Position numbers and translations under genes: made by a program. Shown here one piece after another: positions 43,881 through 56,371 of a stretch of 64,000 nt of DNA. Each line of letters opens with the position of its first letter. Positions within the stretch are counted from its first letter, which is position 1. The notes under the pieces are model-generated. The model did no database searches. It was not told the DNA's origin and saw only the letters and a program-made list of their open reading frames with translations. The stretch lies in the NCBI GenBank assembly GCA_930367215.1, contig OV884057.1:111997284-112061283 (forward strand), given 5' to 3'. This stretch comes from Pollenia angustigena (lineage: Eukaryota; Arthropoda; Insecta; Diptera; Polleniidae).

Positions 43881-45030
43881 GTTAGGGTTGCCAGACCAAA
43901 AGTCAAATAACTGGACAATTTGAAAAAGCTCTAAAGGGTGTGTGTGAAACGGTAGCAAAGTTCTATGGTGAAATGAAGTAGAAAATTTTCATATTTGTGC
44001 TGTGTGAAATTGTAACATTTTTGACAACGTAAAATTTTGACATAAAGAAAAAAAGAATTACTAAAAGTTTTGTGAAAATGAATAAATTAAACAAACGTTT
44101 ACCAATAATCATTTCAATTCTGTTGGAAATCAGATCGTCCCAACTATTGGATGAATTCGTTCTGATATATTAACAATTTTTACAAAAAGTGTGGGCAAAA
44201 AAGCTTATACATATTTAAATACTTACCTCTTGTATAATTCTTTTTAATTTTTTTGCCGCTGGTTCTGCTTCTATATTATTTTTATTTTGTTTAAACAAAT
44301 TTGATGAAAAAAAATAATTTTGTGGTTGTCAAAAATGTCTACACTAATCTCAAAATTTATACTAGCCCCTAGGGCTAGTAAAATTTTATTCACCTCAATA
44401 GTGTCAAAATTTTACTTCCATGAGTACTTTGCTACCGTTTCACACACACCCTAACTATAAGAAAATATAAAATTTTACTTCAGATTTTATTTTGCAATAA
44501 AAATAATTTTAAAAAGCAAAGAAGCGTAACACCTAAAATTCAGTCTTATATCATATTACAAAATTATAATCAGGGCGAATTCACAACAAGTGGAAGAGAA
44601 AAGCCTGATGACTTTGACAGTTCGAACCAATTTGATTTAGTTTCATAATATTTTATTTATAAATAGTTGACATTTTGAGCGGTACACATCTGCTGTTTCT
44701 GTGGTTTTTGTTTTGTTGTAGTATTGCTGCCACCGTATATATAAATTCAACTTGGTATATATTAAATTAAATCAAATTAAAATGACAAACATTCGAGATC
44801 AATTTATATAAGTTTTGTTCGTTATTTTTATCGCATTTTTGAAAAACAGGACCTCTCTCGCTATCTAATTAATTGGAATGTCTGTCGGCAAATTATAAAT
44901 TTCGTCCTTACAATTTTTTCAAAATTAAATAAAGTTTTTTAACTGGAAAATTTGCATTTTAGCTGGAACATGGATAACACCCAAAAATCTGGACAATCCA
45001 GGCCATTCCAGGCCGTCTGGCAACCCTAAC
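43881..45030. mobile_element. TIR element F (GTTAGGGTTGCCAGAC) inside E
   Basis: GTTAGGGTTGCCAGAC at 43881 is mirrored by GTCTGGCAACCCTAAC at 45015-45030. The duplication is short or decayed (TATA against TGTA). It contains the element at 43936. Superfamily unknown. Confidence 0.7.
43936..44451. mobile_element. TIR element G (GGGTGTGTGTGAAACGG) inside F
   Basis: GGGTGTGTGTGAAACGGTAG at the left and CTACCGTTTCACACACACCC at the right form a perfect TIR of about 25 bp; TAA-like flanks hint at PIF. About 516 bp, no gene. Confidence 0.7.
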
Positions 45031-45207
45031 TGTAGTACTTGTAACGGCTCGTGCAAAAACTATGTTTCTAGCGCCATCTGTTTTGGATACAAACACTTGG
45101 CTTACTCGGACTATTTCACTGTAAAGAACAGTGCAAAGAACATATCTAACACCAGAACCGTAACCAAATTAAATTGTGGGTTACACTACTTCTGCGCTGA
45201 TAGCCTC

Positions 45208-45375
45208 ATATGAGATTGTTTCGTCTTAATTACAACCCCAAAATATGTTATAATATTACAAAAAATTAAAAATTATGTAACATCAGTTAATCGACTGAAA
45301 TTAACCGGCCAATCAATTAATCGGGTACTAATTAATCAGTTAACCGATTAACGGGTAACCGAATGAATACCCTAG
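45208..45375. other. AT-rich spacer with TTAATCG/TTAACCG words
   Basis: TTAATCG, TTAACCG and TTAATCGG recur at 45290-45360, a low-complexity patch. No gene. Confidence 0.35.
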
Positions 45376-45420
45376 TATCAAAGATTCGACACAACCGAAT
45401 ATAGCACTCTAACTTGTTTT
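45376..45420 (+). repeat. R1 repeat terminus
   Basis: TATCAAAGATTCGACACAAC and ATATAGCACTCTAACTTG match the end of the 2802-3735 copy. Confidence 0.6.
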
Positions 45421-47123
45421 TATTTAAATTTCAATATTTGCCTGCCAGCCCAGTGCTCAAATAATTTGTTTTTTGGATTTAAAGTGGGCATGGCACCTCC
45501 CATACAAAGAAAATAAAAATTTCTGTATATCAAAGGAACGGTAACTGAAAAAGTATCCAAATTTGGTACAAATTGCTTCGTTATCAATTCAGGAAATTCG
45601 TATAAATACAATGTCTTATTTTATGGGGGTAAAGCCACATTCAAATTAAGAAAATTCTTAATGAAACTGCGAAAAATCCAAAAGAAATTGAGAAAATTCC
45701 AAATGTAATTGAGAACTTCGGTTTGAAACTGAGAAAATTCCAACAGAGAGTTATAACCAGGGTTCGAAAATATTCATGTATGCATACTTAAAATCCAACA
45801 TACATGATAAACTGACATGAATAATGCTTGCAAAATTTTTTGCTTTATTCTCGCACTGTTAAATGAAAAGCTAAGAATTTTTTTTATTTTTAAGCGCATG
45901 CATAAAATGGTTTTTTATTTTCCAGTTTGTACATTTGCGCGTATGTGGATAATGATAGGATAATCGTTGTGTTTTGCTTTATTCGTGTTTTAAAACACAA
46001 AACTCTATTGCTTCCTTTGTTTTTGTTTAATAGTATTTGTAGCTTTACTTTGTACATGATAAAATTTTTTTTTTTTACGCGTCGTTTATTCATGTTGCTT
46101 TTAAACATAAAGAAAATTAACAATTGAAAATATGACAACAGTGCAAATTTGATTTTTTTTTATCTAAATTTATGTACAAATTTTAATATTTAATTTAAAC
46201 TTTTTTTAATGAATTATTTATTTTAAAAGTGTTGCGTTGTGTTCTTTTAAAGCTTTAATAAAAAAATATAAAATAAATAACATATAATTTTTTTTTTGTT
46301 TCTTTTACGTGCAGTGGTTTTACTTAAAAAAATAGTTTTCCCCAAATTTTCCCTAAAAAAAAATAAATAAAAAAACACTTATTGCTTATAATTTGTTTTT
46401 TTTTTTTTTTTTTTTCTTTTAAAATGTTAAATTCAAACTATAGACCAGCACAGATATATCTGTTTATATCTGTTTCTGTGTTTTTTCTAAAGTGGATGCG
46501 TATGGATGAGTGCTCTTGTGTTTCTGATATAAGTTGATATTGCTATGATTTGTAAAAGAGTGGATGTAAGTTGATAAAAAAGCAAAAGAGAGTATCATAT
46601 CTGCTAATATCTGTTTCGCAAAAGCAGATACTAGTGGATACTGATGGAATACAATAAGTTACTTATTGTACGATACCGTTATTTTCAAATATTTTTCAAC
46701 GCAAAAGAGCCGACCCTTTGGCTGGTTAAAAAATAATTTTTTACAAAAACAAAATATGTACACATTAACAGTTATTTTTTTCAATAATTTTTGCGTGATG
46801 TGTTTCGAGCACAAAAAAACAAACAAAAAAACTTTACAAGAACAAAATGTGTTGCTTGTTTTTTTGGAAGGCAAACATTTTTGAAATTTTCGGTTCCGAT
46901 ATGTATTTTGTTTGAGTTAAAAATTCTTTCATGAAATTGAAAGGTTGCGTTTTCTTCGTTCAAGTGCCAAGTAGCCAAAAATTATTGAAAAAAAAAATCT
47001 GAAAGAACTGAACACGTGCACATACTTTGTGTTTGTAAAAAATAAAAACTAGCAGGAAGCGTTGTGATCAGGTCTACCATATTTACCAATAAATCTGCAT
47101 TTAGACGATTTTTTTCCTCTAAA
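45421..47123. other. Long AT-rich intergenic stretch
   Basis: Contains T-runs and, at 45655-45740, a degenerate repeat of GAAATTGAGAAAATTCCAA. No supported gene; the open frames are on both strands and of low complexity. Confidence 0.45.
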
Positions 47124-47126
47124 TTA

Positions 47127-47268
47127 GTGCTGGTTCACACACGTCAAGTTTGACTCTTCAAGTCTTGAGTTTTTAGGAGAGAGGGGAAAAGAAAAGGCAT
47201 TCTCTTTTCCCTTCTTTCCTAAAAGCTCAAGACTTGACGAGTCAAACTTGACATGTGTGAACCAGCAC
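47127..47268. mobile_element. PIF-type MITE, complete, TTA duplication
   Basis: GTGCTGGTTCACACACGTCA is mirrored by the right end (GACATGTGTGAACCAGCAC). TTA lies at 47124-47126 and 47269-47271. It is a near-perfect 142-bp palindrome with related fragments at 4079 and 6547. Confidence 0.9.
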
Positions 47269-47744
47269 TTATCAAAGTGCCTATTTTTTGATAAACACTT
47301 ACAACACGGTAATTTTTGGTTTGTTTTATATAAATTATTAATTTTGGGTAATTTGTTACACAAAGAGACAACTGTTATTAATTTTGCGCTTATACTTAAG
47401 GAAAAAATGGTTATACATATTTATTTTTTATACCTATGCAGTGTTTGTATTGTGTCTAACCCAACAAACACATTTTGAAAAATATACAACTTCATATGAG
47501 AAGCTTAAAGGAAATGTGGTATATAACCAGAAAAATAAATAATTTTTTCCAATAGCTAAACAAAAATAAATAAATTTTACTTTAATTGGTTACCACAACC
47601 AAAATAAAATATATATAACGATAATGGTTAAAGATTCCCAATTGAAAATAAAGGAATTTTTCTCGTAACCTTTACAAAAAATAATAAAAGTGATTATTTT
47701 TAGTTCTTGAGTTATTTTTGGAATAAAAACAAAAAAGTCCATAT
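47269..47744. other. AT-rich spacer
   Basis: Nothing supported. Confidence 0.3.
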
Positions 47745-49100
47745 AAAACAGTTATTTTTCAACGTAAACATAAAAGGTCGAATTTAACTCTTAAAAAAAG
47801 AGTTTTATTAAGCCGTCATACACAGAAAAAATTATTTTTCCAATTCAAACAAAAAATTTGTAGAATCAAACAATTTTTTGTCTGAAATCGGTCCTATAAA
47901 CAAATTCGCATATTCAAACAATTTATTTGCATTTTGTTTATTGAAAAAAACACTGATTTTTTCAAACAAATAATTTAACTGAATCAAACAAAAAGTTTAC
48001 TGAAATTCATAAACGAAATTTAAAAAAAAAAAAAAAAAAAGATTTTTGCACAAGCAATGATGCGCACACAAGCAGGCACTGTATTAGAAGATGGTGGCAG
48101 AGAGAGAAGAGCGGCCGGCTGGCTTTGAGACACATTTTTTTTGTTGGAATAATTTTTGAACGAAGTCTTTTTTTATACACACAATGTTTATCGTCATCAC
48201 TCACTGTTGCTGTATCCTTTCCTTTGCTAATGAAGAAGAAATGTAACCCAAAAACGGCGACAGACAGACTCGATATGTTTTTCGTCATCATTATATTTTT
48301 GTATTTGATGTATTTAAGCAAACAGTTTGAAAAATTGAATACGGGATTTTGTTTTTTTTTTAACCAACTTTGAAACCAACCAAAAATTTATTTTGTTTCT
48401 TATAATGTTGTTGTTGTTTCTGTTGTTTAAAAAGAGTGAAACGTTTTTTTACCTGCTATTTTTTTTTTACTTCAAACCTCTTCATCTTTCTTACTGTTGT
48501 ACTTTTTTAAAGTGTCCAAAAATAGACTGCATGTGTTTTTTGTTGTAGTTCTTATATTTCACATTAGGAAGTGTTGCTTACGATCAAATAAAAAAATGCA
48601 AAAAGACGAAAACATTAAAAAGGGTTTAATATTTCATACAAAATTATGAAAACTTGAAACCAATAAATCGTGTATTATATTTTTGAATGGTTGTCAACAT
48701 TTTTGTTGGTTAAATAAAAATCAAACAAAAATTTTAATTGAATCAGTAAAAAAATTTGTAGAAATTAAAAAAAAATTCAAACAAGCGTTTGTTTGAAAAT
48801 AATTCGGCAATAATTTTTTCTGTGTAAATTAACACTCATTTCAGGAGTTTGATTTTAACCGACATTTAATTAAATTAATTTTTTGTACATGGACACCTAA
48901 AGCTTGTAGCTGGTCAGATCACTACAATTTGTAAAGCAGTGTTATCTAATCAGCTTGCACTGCAATTAAACTAATTGTCATTAAAAAGAAGAAGAATTTT
49001 AGGCCGACAATTTTATGACTGCGAAATAAAACTCTCTTTTTAAGAGTTCATCCATACCTACTTTTATTTTTTCGTTGAAAAATGATTTTTAACTGTGGAG
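47745..49100. mobile_element. Imperfect TIR element, outer
   Basis: TTTTTCAACG and CTCTTAAAAAAAGAGTTTTA at the left are mirrored by AATAAAACTCTCTTTTTAAGAG and CGTTGAAAAATGATTTT at the right (about 80 bp, imperfect). It contains the inner element at 47819. Confidence 0.5.
47819..48826. mobile_element. TIR element (ACACAGAAAAAATTATT), inner
   Basis: ACACAGAAAAAATTATT at the left and AATAATTTTTTCTGTGT at the right. TCAAACAAA words crowd both ends. The centre has a GC-richer patch near 48100 without a gene. Confidence 0.6.
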
Positions 49101-49803
49101 TTAAGATCGTTAATTCTAGATCACCATAGGTTCTTAAAGAGACGAACCTATTGGTATAAGACAGTATATGTAGGTCTCCGCTGCCTCTAATATGGAGAGT
49201 TTTCAAGCTAAAATTATATGGATCACTCTTATTAACGGTCCCTGCAATTTACCCTTAAGTAAAATTATTCATATAAAGGGTGTCTGGTGGCAAAATTATA
49301 TTTTTAAATGCGATTATTTCAAAAAGTAATAAACGGTGCGGAGGGAGGTTGGCGCCGTTGGAATTATCGATTGGGAGGATTTGGCAGTCACAGTAGTCGA
49401 GTGAGCATCGCGCGTTCGCTGAGGAGACATTTTTTAAGGGTAATGATTCTTACGTAATTGCTCGTCGACAATTTTGTTCAAAGTTCATTTTCACTTAAAT
49501 CGCTACGTCAACACACAAATCTACCGTTACTGGTCTCCAAGAACCTCCAACCCTCGATTGAAACATTAAATACCTTTACATTGCCCCAGGGTAAATGTTT
49601 GGTGTGCCTTATCCACGCATGAGAAAATTGGGTCATTTTTTTTTTAAATTCTCGAAAAACAAAGCTCCGTTTTGAACAGTGTGTTCAAGTCGACAAAAGA
49701 CATGTGGATGACATACACTTTAAAAAATAAAATCCGCATTTCCATTCTACCTTTCAATGCTTTTAATAAAACTTGTGTCAATTATTTGAGTTTGAAAATA
49801 TAA
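49101..49803. other. Intergenic with a GC-richer patch
   Basis: The stretch 49335-49440 (GGTTGGCGCCGTTGGAATTA, GAGCATCGCGCGTTCGCTGA) stands out in composition and could be a transposase scrap, but I could not place it. Confidence 0.35.
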
Positions 49804-50192
49804 GGCCCGTTTTCACAACTTATCGATAGCTTAGTAATATGTTTCAAAATAATATATTTTATAAAAAGAAATTAAGTTTATTTCAACACAAAACCCAGAA
49901 TACAGAAATTTATATATAAATTACGAAACTCAAAATACAAAGAATATTTGATTTAAAAACATTTTTAAACGACAAGTGGATACAGAGAAACACATCACTT
50001 AAGGTAGGATTTTATCGGCCGTATAAAAAGTGTTTCATTATTACAACTTTACTCAAACCTACCACGTAGGACGAACCTAACTCTACTTTATCGCTCACTT
50101 TAGGTTAAAGTTAAGTTTTAATAATGGAACCCTTTTTATAAGGCTGGTTAAAGTCTTCTTTTAGCTATCGGTAAGTTGTGAAAACTTGGGCC
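49804..50192. mobile_element. PIF-type element, longer relative of 587-719
   Basis: GGCCCGTTTTCACAACTTAT at the left. The right part (TTTAGGTTAAAGTTAAG, TTTTTATAAGGCTGGTTAAA, CTATCGGTAAGTTGTGAAAA) follows the 601-719 sequence. The last bases are disturbed (ACTTGGGCC), so the right duplication is lost. Confidence 0.65.
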
Positions 50193-50224
50193 CGTTTTCT
50201 GCTATCAGATACCCCGTATTTTTT

Positions 50225-50443
50225 TAATTAAATAAAAGTTATTTATAAAACATTTATTTTTATTTATTTTTTTTTAAAGCATTATGTAATGGTTAATGGT
50301 TTTGCTTTGTTGTTTTTGTCATTCAAAATATGTTTTATTGTGTTTAAGACAGTAATTTTAATATGCCGTTTTATCATAATTTGATTTCCGATTTGTTTTT
50401 GAAAATATGCCGATTTTTTACTAAAACCATCTGGCACCCCTGG
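50225..50443. mobile_element. hAT-like terminal fragment (relative of 6411-7879)
   Basis: ATATGCCGATTTTTTACTAA and CATCTGGCACCCCTGG parallel 7845-7879. Only this end is present. Confidence 0.5.
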
Positions 50444-50699
50444 TTGAGACCTTATACAAATTTTTACAAACTCTCTTATTTTCATCAACTCGCCAACAAA
50501 CTCGTAAAACTGCTCTGAGTGGAGAGCTCGTGCTTTTTGTCATTATTTCTTAAGGGCAAACAGGTCGTTTTTGTTTGTCTGCTTTTGTTGCGTTTTGCGT
50601 TGTCACCCCGCATTGGTTAGTGTTTCGGCGTCGTATAACTGTACCGAGTTACAGTTTTTGCGGTATCTGCATTAACTATATGCAATCGTTTTTAACCTC
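50444..50699. other. Spacer of mixed composition
   Basis: No supported gene. Confidence 0.3.
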
Positions 50700-50714
50700 A
50701 ATGTTTTGATGAGT

Positions 50715-51340
50715 TGTCTGGTGGAGAACCAACGAAAAAACTCATGTGACTGGTGGAGAACCATATATAACTCAGACGTTTTACTGGTGGAGTACCAAGG
50801 AAATAACTCAGACGTTTTACCACAGAATACACAGAACTGTCACGAGACGGAAGATTTTGCGTTTTTGTTTGTCTCTTTCAAAGAAAGCTGCCCTTTTGCA
50901 TTTCTCTTTTCATCATATTCTATGCCGCAATATAATAAACACAAAGTTATTTAGTTAAGATTTATTTACAAACCTGTTGTTAAAATTAACTTTTAAGTTC
51001 ACCACAACACGAGTAAATAATATTTAAGTAAGTAAATAACATTATAACACAAAACAATATTACTAAATACATTTTTTTCGCACAAAAAAACAACGTTTGT
51101 TGAACTAATGCATTTGTTTAACGTGGTTTGTGTTTTGTTATTTTTGTTTTGATCACGCCATTTGTGTTGATTGTTGCGGCCTGTTTTTACACCTTGCCAC
51201 TTCACTAACAAAAAAAGCTTTCTATCTCTTTCTTCAAAAGCTGCCCTCGCAACTGATTTGGGCCTTTTTCACACGTCACTTTTTACAGTTCTGTGTATTC
51301 TGTGGTTTTACTGTGGAGACAAGATATACTCTGGAGCTTA
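50715..51340 (+). repeat. Short GTGGAGAACC tandem array, interrupted
   Basis: CTGGTGGAGAACCA, ACTGGTGGAGAACCATATA and TACTGGTGGAGTACCAAGG, with AACTCAGACGTTTTAC between, form diverged tandem units of about 35-40 bp. A last unit (TTTTACTGTGGAGAC) lies beyond the TIR element at 50820-51305. Confidence 0.5.
50820..51305. mobile_element. TIR element with 5-bp TTTTA flanks
   Basis: CCACAGAATACACAGAACTG at the left is mirrored by CAGTTCTGTGTATTCTGTGG at the right, 486 bp, with TTTTA at 50815-50819 and 51306-51310. It interrupts the GTGGAG tandem array. No transposase. Confidence 0.75.
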
Positions 51341-51929
51341 TTCTGGAAGCTCTTCGCCTTTCTATACGAAGGTCTAGGTCGATCGAGGACTTGTGGATGA
51401 GGCTCCAACAAACCGTGTGATACCCTGGCAATATAACTCTATAGTTAGTTAAAAAAAAAACTCGCTAACAATATTTAAAAATACAACAGATTACCACAGA
51501 TATTGTAGAAATACTTATGGTGACAACAGATACATATTTCTAAACAAAAAAAAAAATGTTATGACATACTCAATCCAAAACCATAAGAATCTGTTTTTGT
51601 TTTTAAGATATGGTGAGTGGGCAAAAGAAAAACCATACAATATCAGTTACACTCATTCTCTCATTTATATCAGTAGTAACAGATATATATCTGGTCTATC
51701 TGTTTCAACAATACTTACTGATACACTCGTGCAGGTCTTTAATTCAAACATTCTTGATAAATAATCTCTCTTATTATCTCATGTTTTTAGTAGAAACAAA
51801 AAACAATACAAATACAAGAACAAATACAGCAAGAGATTTTTTGAGTTTTTAAACACGAATAAAGCAAAACACAACAGAGATTATGATGTAAATACCAAGC
51901 GAATATCTGGAAGTATGTATGAATGCAAG
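51341..51929. other. Intergenic, nothing recognised
   Basis: AT-rich, no supported gene. Confidence 0.3.
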
Positions 51930-52207
51930 ACCCTGCAAATAAAATTGGACCACCTGATCCATTTTGATAAAATGGACTACTCCATGGACTGGTCCGATGT
52001 AATGCTAGCATGGACCATGTCATTGTTAAAAAGTGTTTGTAGTGAGGCAACATGTCTTCGTTTTTTAACGACATGCTTTCGTTTTTAAACAACTTCAAAA
52101 CTAATCCTCTTGAGTATACCATGCTGTAGTTTTAAAACTACTCCTTAGTGGTCCAAAGATGGGTTATATGGTCCTGCCCTAGGACATCGTAATGTTAAAT
52201 AGACCAT
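51930..52207. mobile_element. GGACYAGTCC element, copy 3, left half
   Basis: ACCCTGCAAATAAAATTGGA starts the copy, which is in the orientation of copy 2. It breaks off at TTAAATAGACCAT, exactly where element H begins; the other half is at 56372-56471. It contains on the minus strand a frame parallel to that of copy 1 from 5158. Confidence 0.75.
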
Positions 52208-52865
52208 TACCCATGTTCTGTAACTTTAGTGAGAACTTCTTGCATCGAAAAGATGTGAAACAAAATATTCCATCGTTTCTCGAAAAGTGAGAGAAATGTG
52301 TGTCTGTAACCAAAGAATATAAATCATATAGAATGCGCATCTCAAGGAAAACTAAAATATTTTTGAAAAAAAAATGCATGATGCGGGCGGGAAGACAAAA
52401 GGGAAAGAAGCAAAAACAAAGAGCGTAACAATGCATCGTTCTCTCGTTGTTTATGAGAACTTTTAATTCTCATTTATCAGCGTATATGTATGTGCGTGCT
52501 CGAGTGTGTATGTATGTACATTGCCAAGTCAAAAAAAAAAACACATTAAGTAAAAAATAAAACAAAAACCTAACAAAAGAATTTTTGTTTCTTGCAATTT
52601 TTGTACAAATAACCTTCGTAAAAGCAAATGTGACCGATTGTGTAATTGTAGGGTAAGAGTATGTGTTTTATTGTTGTACAGATAAACTATATCGGTTCGC
52701 ACCGAAATTCAGATGCAGTTTTTCTGTAAAATTAAAGATTTATAGGAATATAAAAATATGTAAAAACATAAACTGCCTTGTTCATAAAAAATATTTTATG
52801 TTTATTAAAGCGGCATGGTCACACAATGCTTTTGGGGTCTTTTGTCAAACCATGTTAAGGGCTCT

Positions 52866-53226
52866 GGAGACTTTCAAATAAACCCGTCAATCAGTGCATA
52901 TGTGTTAGTGTCGTTTATTTGAGGCTTTTTTGGAGACGTACAAATAAACCCGTCAATCAACATTTGTAATTTTGATTTCATAGGGTTCGTTTCAAACAAT
53001 GTCAAGTATTTATATTTTTTTTCTTCCGTACATGACAACATACACAAAGCAAATAAAATTTTTTTTGTCAATCACAACTGGAGACTATCAAATAATCAGC
53101 CATCAAATAAAAAAATCAAAACTTTTTGATTTTCATCAAGCATTGCCGACAACGCGTATGCGTACCCGAAAAAGAACGACTGCACGCACACAACTATGTG
53201 ATTGATGTATTTATTTGATAGTCTCC
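52866..53226. mobile_element. Small TIR element (GGAGACTWTCAAATAAA) inside H
   Basis: GGAGACTTTCAAATAAACCC at the left, a partial direct duplicate GGAGACGTACAAATAAACCC at about 52932, and TTTATTTGATAGTCTCC at the right. CGTCAATCA/TGATTGATG are part of the same inverted repeat. Confidence 0.6.
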
Positions 53227-54528
53227 CGGGCGTTTTATATATTTATTTCATAGCTGTGCAGTTTTAATATTCTTATTAAAGATATTTAAAAATAGATTAA
53301 AATAAAACATATTATTATTCCTTCTTAAGGAATTTTGTTTGGTTTTTATTTAATCATGTTGCTTGGAAATTAAAAAATTTAGTTCTCATATATTCAGAAT
53401 AAATTTAATTTATTTCTAACTTTATGTCTATTCACAAATGTAAAAAAAAATTATACCTATTTACAAAAATAAAATTATTTCCAATTAAATTTTCAATCAA
53501 CCAAAGCGATACAAATACATACATACATATTTAAAAATAATTTAATGAGGATATCAACCACCCTAATATTTTAATAAATTAAATCATTCGTTTGATTAAA
53601 CTTGTATTTTTCTTTTCTTGGAACTTCCTTTTTCTAAAGACCAAGAGCAATGTTTTCGGAGGAGTACTAATTTAATAAATGTTCACAAACTGAGCAATAT
53701 GAAATTTATTTAACAAACAATCAAGGAGAAATACCTATTTACATATAATTATGCCACTCCTTTATTTATAAATTCCATTAATATACATACATGGTAAGTA
53801 CCTAATTAAATAATCTAAAAAATGGAATTATAATTCGGTGCAAATCGATATAGTTTAGTTTTTACAAAAATAAAACACATACTGTTGCCCTACAATTACG
53901 CAATTGGTCGCATTCGCTCTTACGTAGGTTATTTGCACATAAATTGTTTTAAAACAGAAGTGGGCACAACTAAAACTGTGCTTTTATTGATGCCTATTAG
54001 TATTAGTGAGATGGCAGAAGTACCCACCAAACACAAAGCCAAGCATTTGAAATAAATGGTGCATTATATTTCCTTATTTTATATTTTACGCATTTGAAGT
54101 AATATAAAACATTTTTTAATAGTTTAAATTATAGAGATTTACTGTTCACAGAAAAAATTAACAGTAAAAACAGTACAGTAAATAATTTTTCGCATAACAT
54201 CATTTATTTGAAATGAAACACGTGTGTTTGCTGGGTAAATTCTCTTGAAAAAAAATACAAAAAATATAAGAAAATGTGTCTCATCAAAAATTAAATTAAA
54301 GAGGCTAAGAATACGTGTAAAATCTCTCAGCACAATTGTGCTATGGAGCGCCCACCATTGTTTTAAAACAAAACGAAATCAATTAAAAAAATACCAAAAA
54401 CCGGTTTCAACGAAGAAAAAAACACAAACACACACACACTTTGGCTGGCAAAAACAGCAAACATGTGTATGTGTTAATGCTGCACATTTTGGATGCTCTC
54501 TTCAGTTCTCTAAGTGAAAACACAAAAC

Positions 54529-55606
54529 CAGGGTTTAAAATGCTATCGCCATATTAGCAAAAGCAGCCAAATTTTGCCTTTTTCCTATTAAAAAAAAAAT
54601 CAAAAATAAAAAGCCGACAAGTTCCACTGCTAAAAAAGCCCACACTTTTCAAAAGCAGCAGCAAAATAAACTCAATGTTTTTGAAAAGTAACCTTTTAAT
54701 GGACACTGCTTTTTCCAACTATTGCTTTTTTAACAATAGCAAAAATTTCTTATTTGATGGAACTCAAAAAGCAACGGCAATAACTTTTCTGTTGTAGGAG
54801 AAAATATGTAGGAAAGAGAATGAAACAAAAAGATTCTGTCAAACAGCCGCCAAATCAAAAACCACTGCATGCTAATAGCCGCAAAATAGGAGAAAAAAGC
54901 AGCGCAAAGGTAGCTGAAAGGCACATGATCGACGAAGACAAGTGATATTTTTCATGCAAAACAAATACAACAAGAATTTGTTTTTGTTTCTATACAATAA
55001 AAAATCCAACAGACACTTTGGCTGGTTGCCGTTATTAAAAATATTTAAAAAAAAACCAAAATACACACACACACATTTCGTGCTATAGTCATGCAAACTG
55101 TCGAGCAACAACAACATTACTGAAGAAAGGCAAAAATTTATTTTTCCTCACCACCATGAAAAAAAAACCATGTTGCTTGTACACTGATCAGTATTTTTTC
55201 GTTGTAATCTGCCTTTTTGCAGAGCTAATAGCTCTGCTCAGACTGCTTTTAGCACACACTTCAGCGGCTTTTTGTTATTACCAGCCAGAGAAGAATTTTT
55301 GTTCTTTGAATTTTAGATTTTTTTTTTGGTTTGTCTTTTTTAACTAGCTCTTGTTTCAGGAAAAAGTAAAAAAGCAAAAGGCGAAATAATTTTTTTTAGC
55401 TTTTGCTTTTTATGTGGTTGTCCATTTTTGTCGCTGGCTGGTAAAAAAGCAGTTGTCAGAAAATAAAAATATTCAAAATAGGAGATTTGCTTTTTTGCAC
55501 AAACGAAAAACAAAACATTGGCTATTGGAAAAAAATTAAAAATTTCAAAAGCAGTGGCAAAAGCAAAAATAAAAAGCAGCCAGCTGATGGATGCTTTTAA
55601 ACCCTG
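54529..55606. mobile_element. hAT element with perfect 8-bp duplication CACAAAAC
   Basis: The ends CAGGGTTTAAAATGC and GCTTTTAAACCCTG are flanked by CACAAAAC at 54521-54528 and 55607-55614. The interior is rich in AAAAGCA and TGCTTTT words, the kind of dense subterminal motif used by hAT transposases. 1078 bp, no transposase. Confidence 0.9.
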
Positions 55607-56371
55607 CACAAAACAACAACAAATTGCCTTTGCAAAATTTGTGAGCGAAATTATATGAGACCGGGGCGTAATGATAAACCCCGCCATAAGAAATTTTGCT
55701 TCTACATGATGCGCATTCTATAAGATTTATATTCTTTGCTGTAACTCATGTCGAAAACTATCAAAAGAGATTACGTCGTTACGTTATAAATGTCATAATA
55801 TTGCACTCGAAGCCGAAGTGGCATTGTAGATGTTCAGAACGCCAGTAGCACATATTGTTGACGGCGACCAAAATTTACCAAAAATTGAAAATTTTTCAAC
55901 GACGGCGGCGAAAATACAACCGTCGGCTATACCAAATTGTGTAAAGAGCGACTTTAATGTTTGTTGTTTGCAAACGAGCTTTGAAGACATTCGTATATTT
56001 TATTAAAATATTAAAAGCAAAATAATAAAACAATGAAAAATGTGCCAAGAACAAAATAATATTATTATTATTCTTTGCATTTTGCATTTTTAATTGTTTT
56101 TTAGTGTTAAAATTTTTTCTCGCCTCATTATTTTTCGTGAGTTTATTTGACAGTTCAAAGCGGGAACTTTTCTCACCAAAAATGTTACAGACACACTTTT
56201 TCTATAAATTGGCGAGAAATTTCCTTACGTGACAGCTTGTACTCGCCAAAAAAGTTACAGGCACAGTTAAGTGAGAAAAACAGCTGTTTGTTTCAATTTA
56301 TGGCATTTTTGTTTCATTTCACACATTTCAATCGAAAATATTCTCGACGCGAGAGTTACAGAACATGGGCA

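Larger units (their letters stand above)
43796..45207. mobile_element. E-family TIR element, outer of three nested elements
   Basis: GAGGCTATGTATCAGCGCAG..GTGGTGTAACC is mirrored by GGTTACACTACTTCTGCGC..TAGCCTC. The body (GCCATCTGTTTTGGATACAA, AACATATCTAACACC) matches 21879-22070, which serves as an approximate empty-site reference for the next insertion. No coding content. Confidence 0.7.
52208..56371. mobile_element. 4.16-kb TIR element H, non-coding, inside the GGACYAGTCC element
   Basis: TACCCATGTTCTGTAACT at 52208 is mirrored by AGTTACAGAACATGGGCA at 56354-56371. The GGACYAGTCC element reads on across it, so the boundaries are well defined; CAT is repeated on both sides. A second inverted pair (AAGAATATAAATCATATAG near 52313 and its mirror near 55730) lies further in. 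A hAT (54529-55606) and a small TIR element (52866-53226) are nested. I see no transposase, which is odd for its size. Confidence 0.75.

Noticed and set aside
49335..49440. GC-richer patch as a transposase or tRNA gene
   Set aside because: No cloverleaf or conserved motif could be read; left unassigned.
54245..54517. Lys-rich open frame
   Set aside because: Low complexity from A-runs, no recognisable domain, ends at the hAT boundary.
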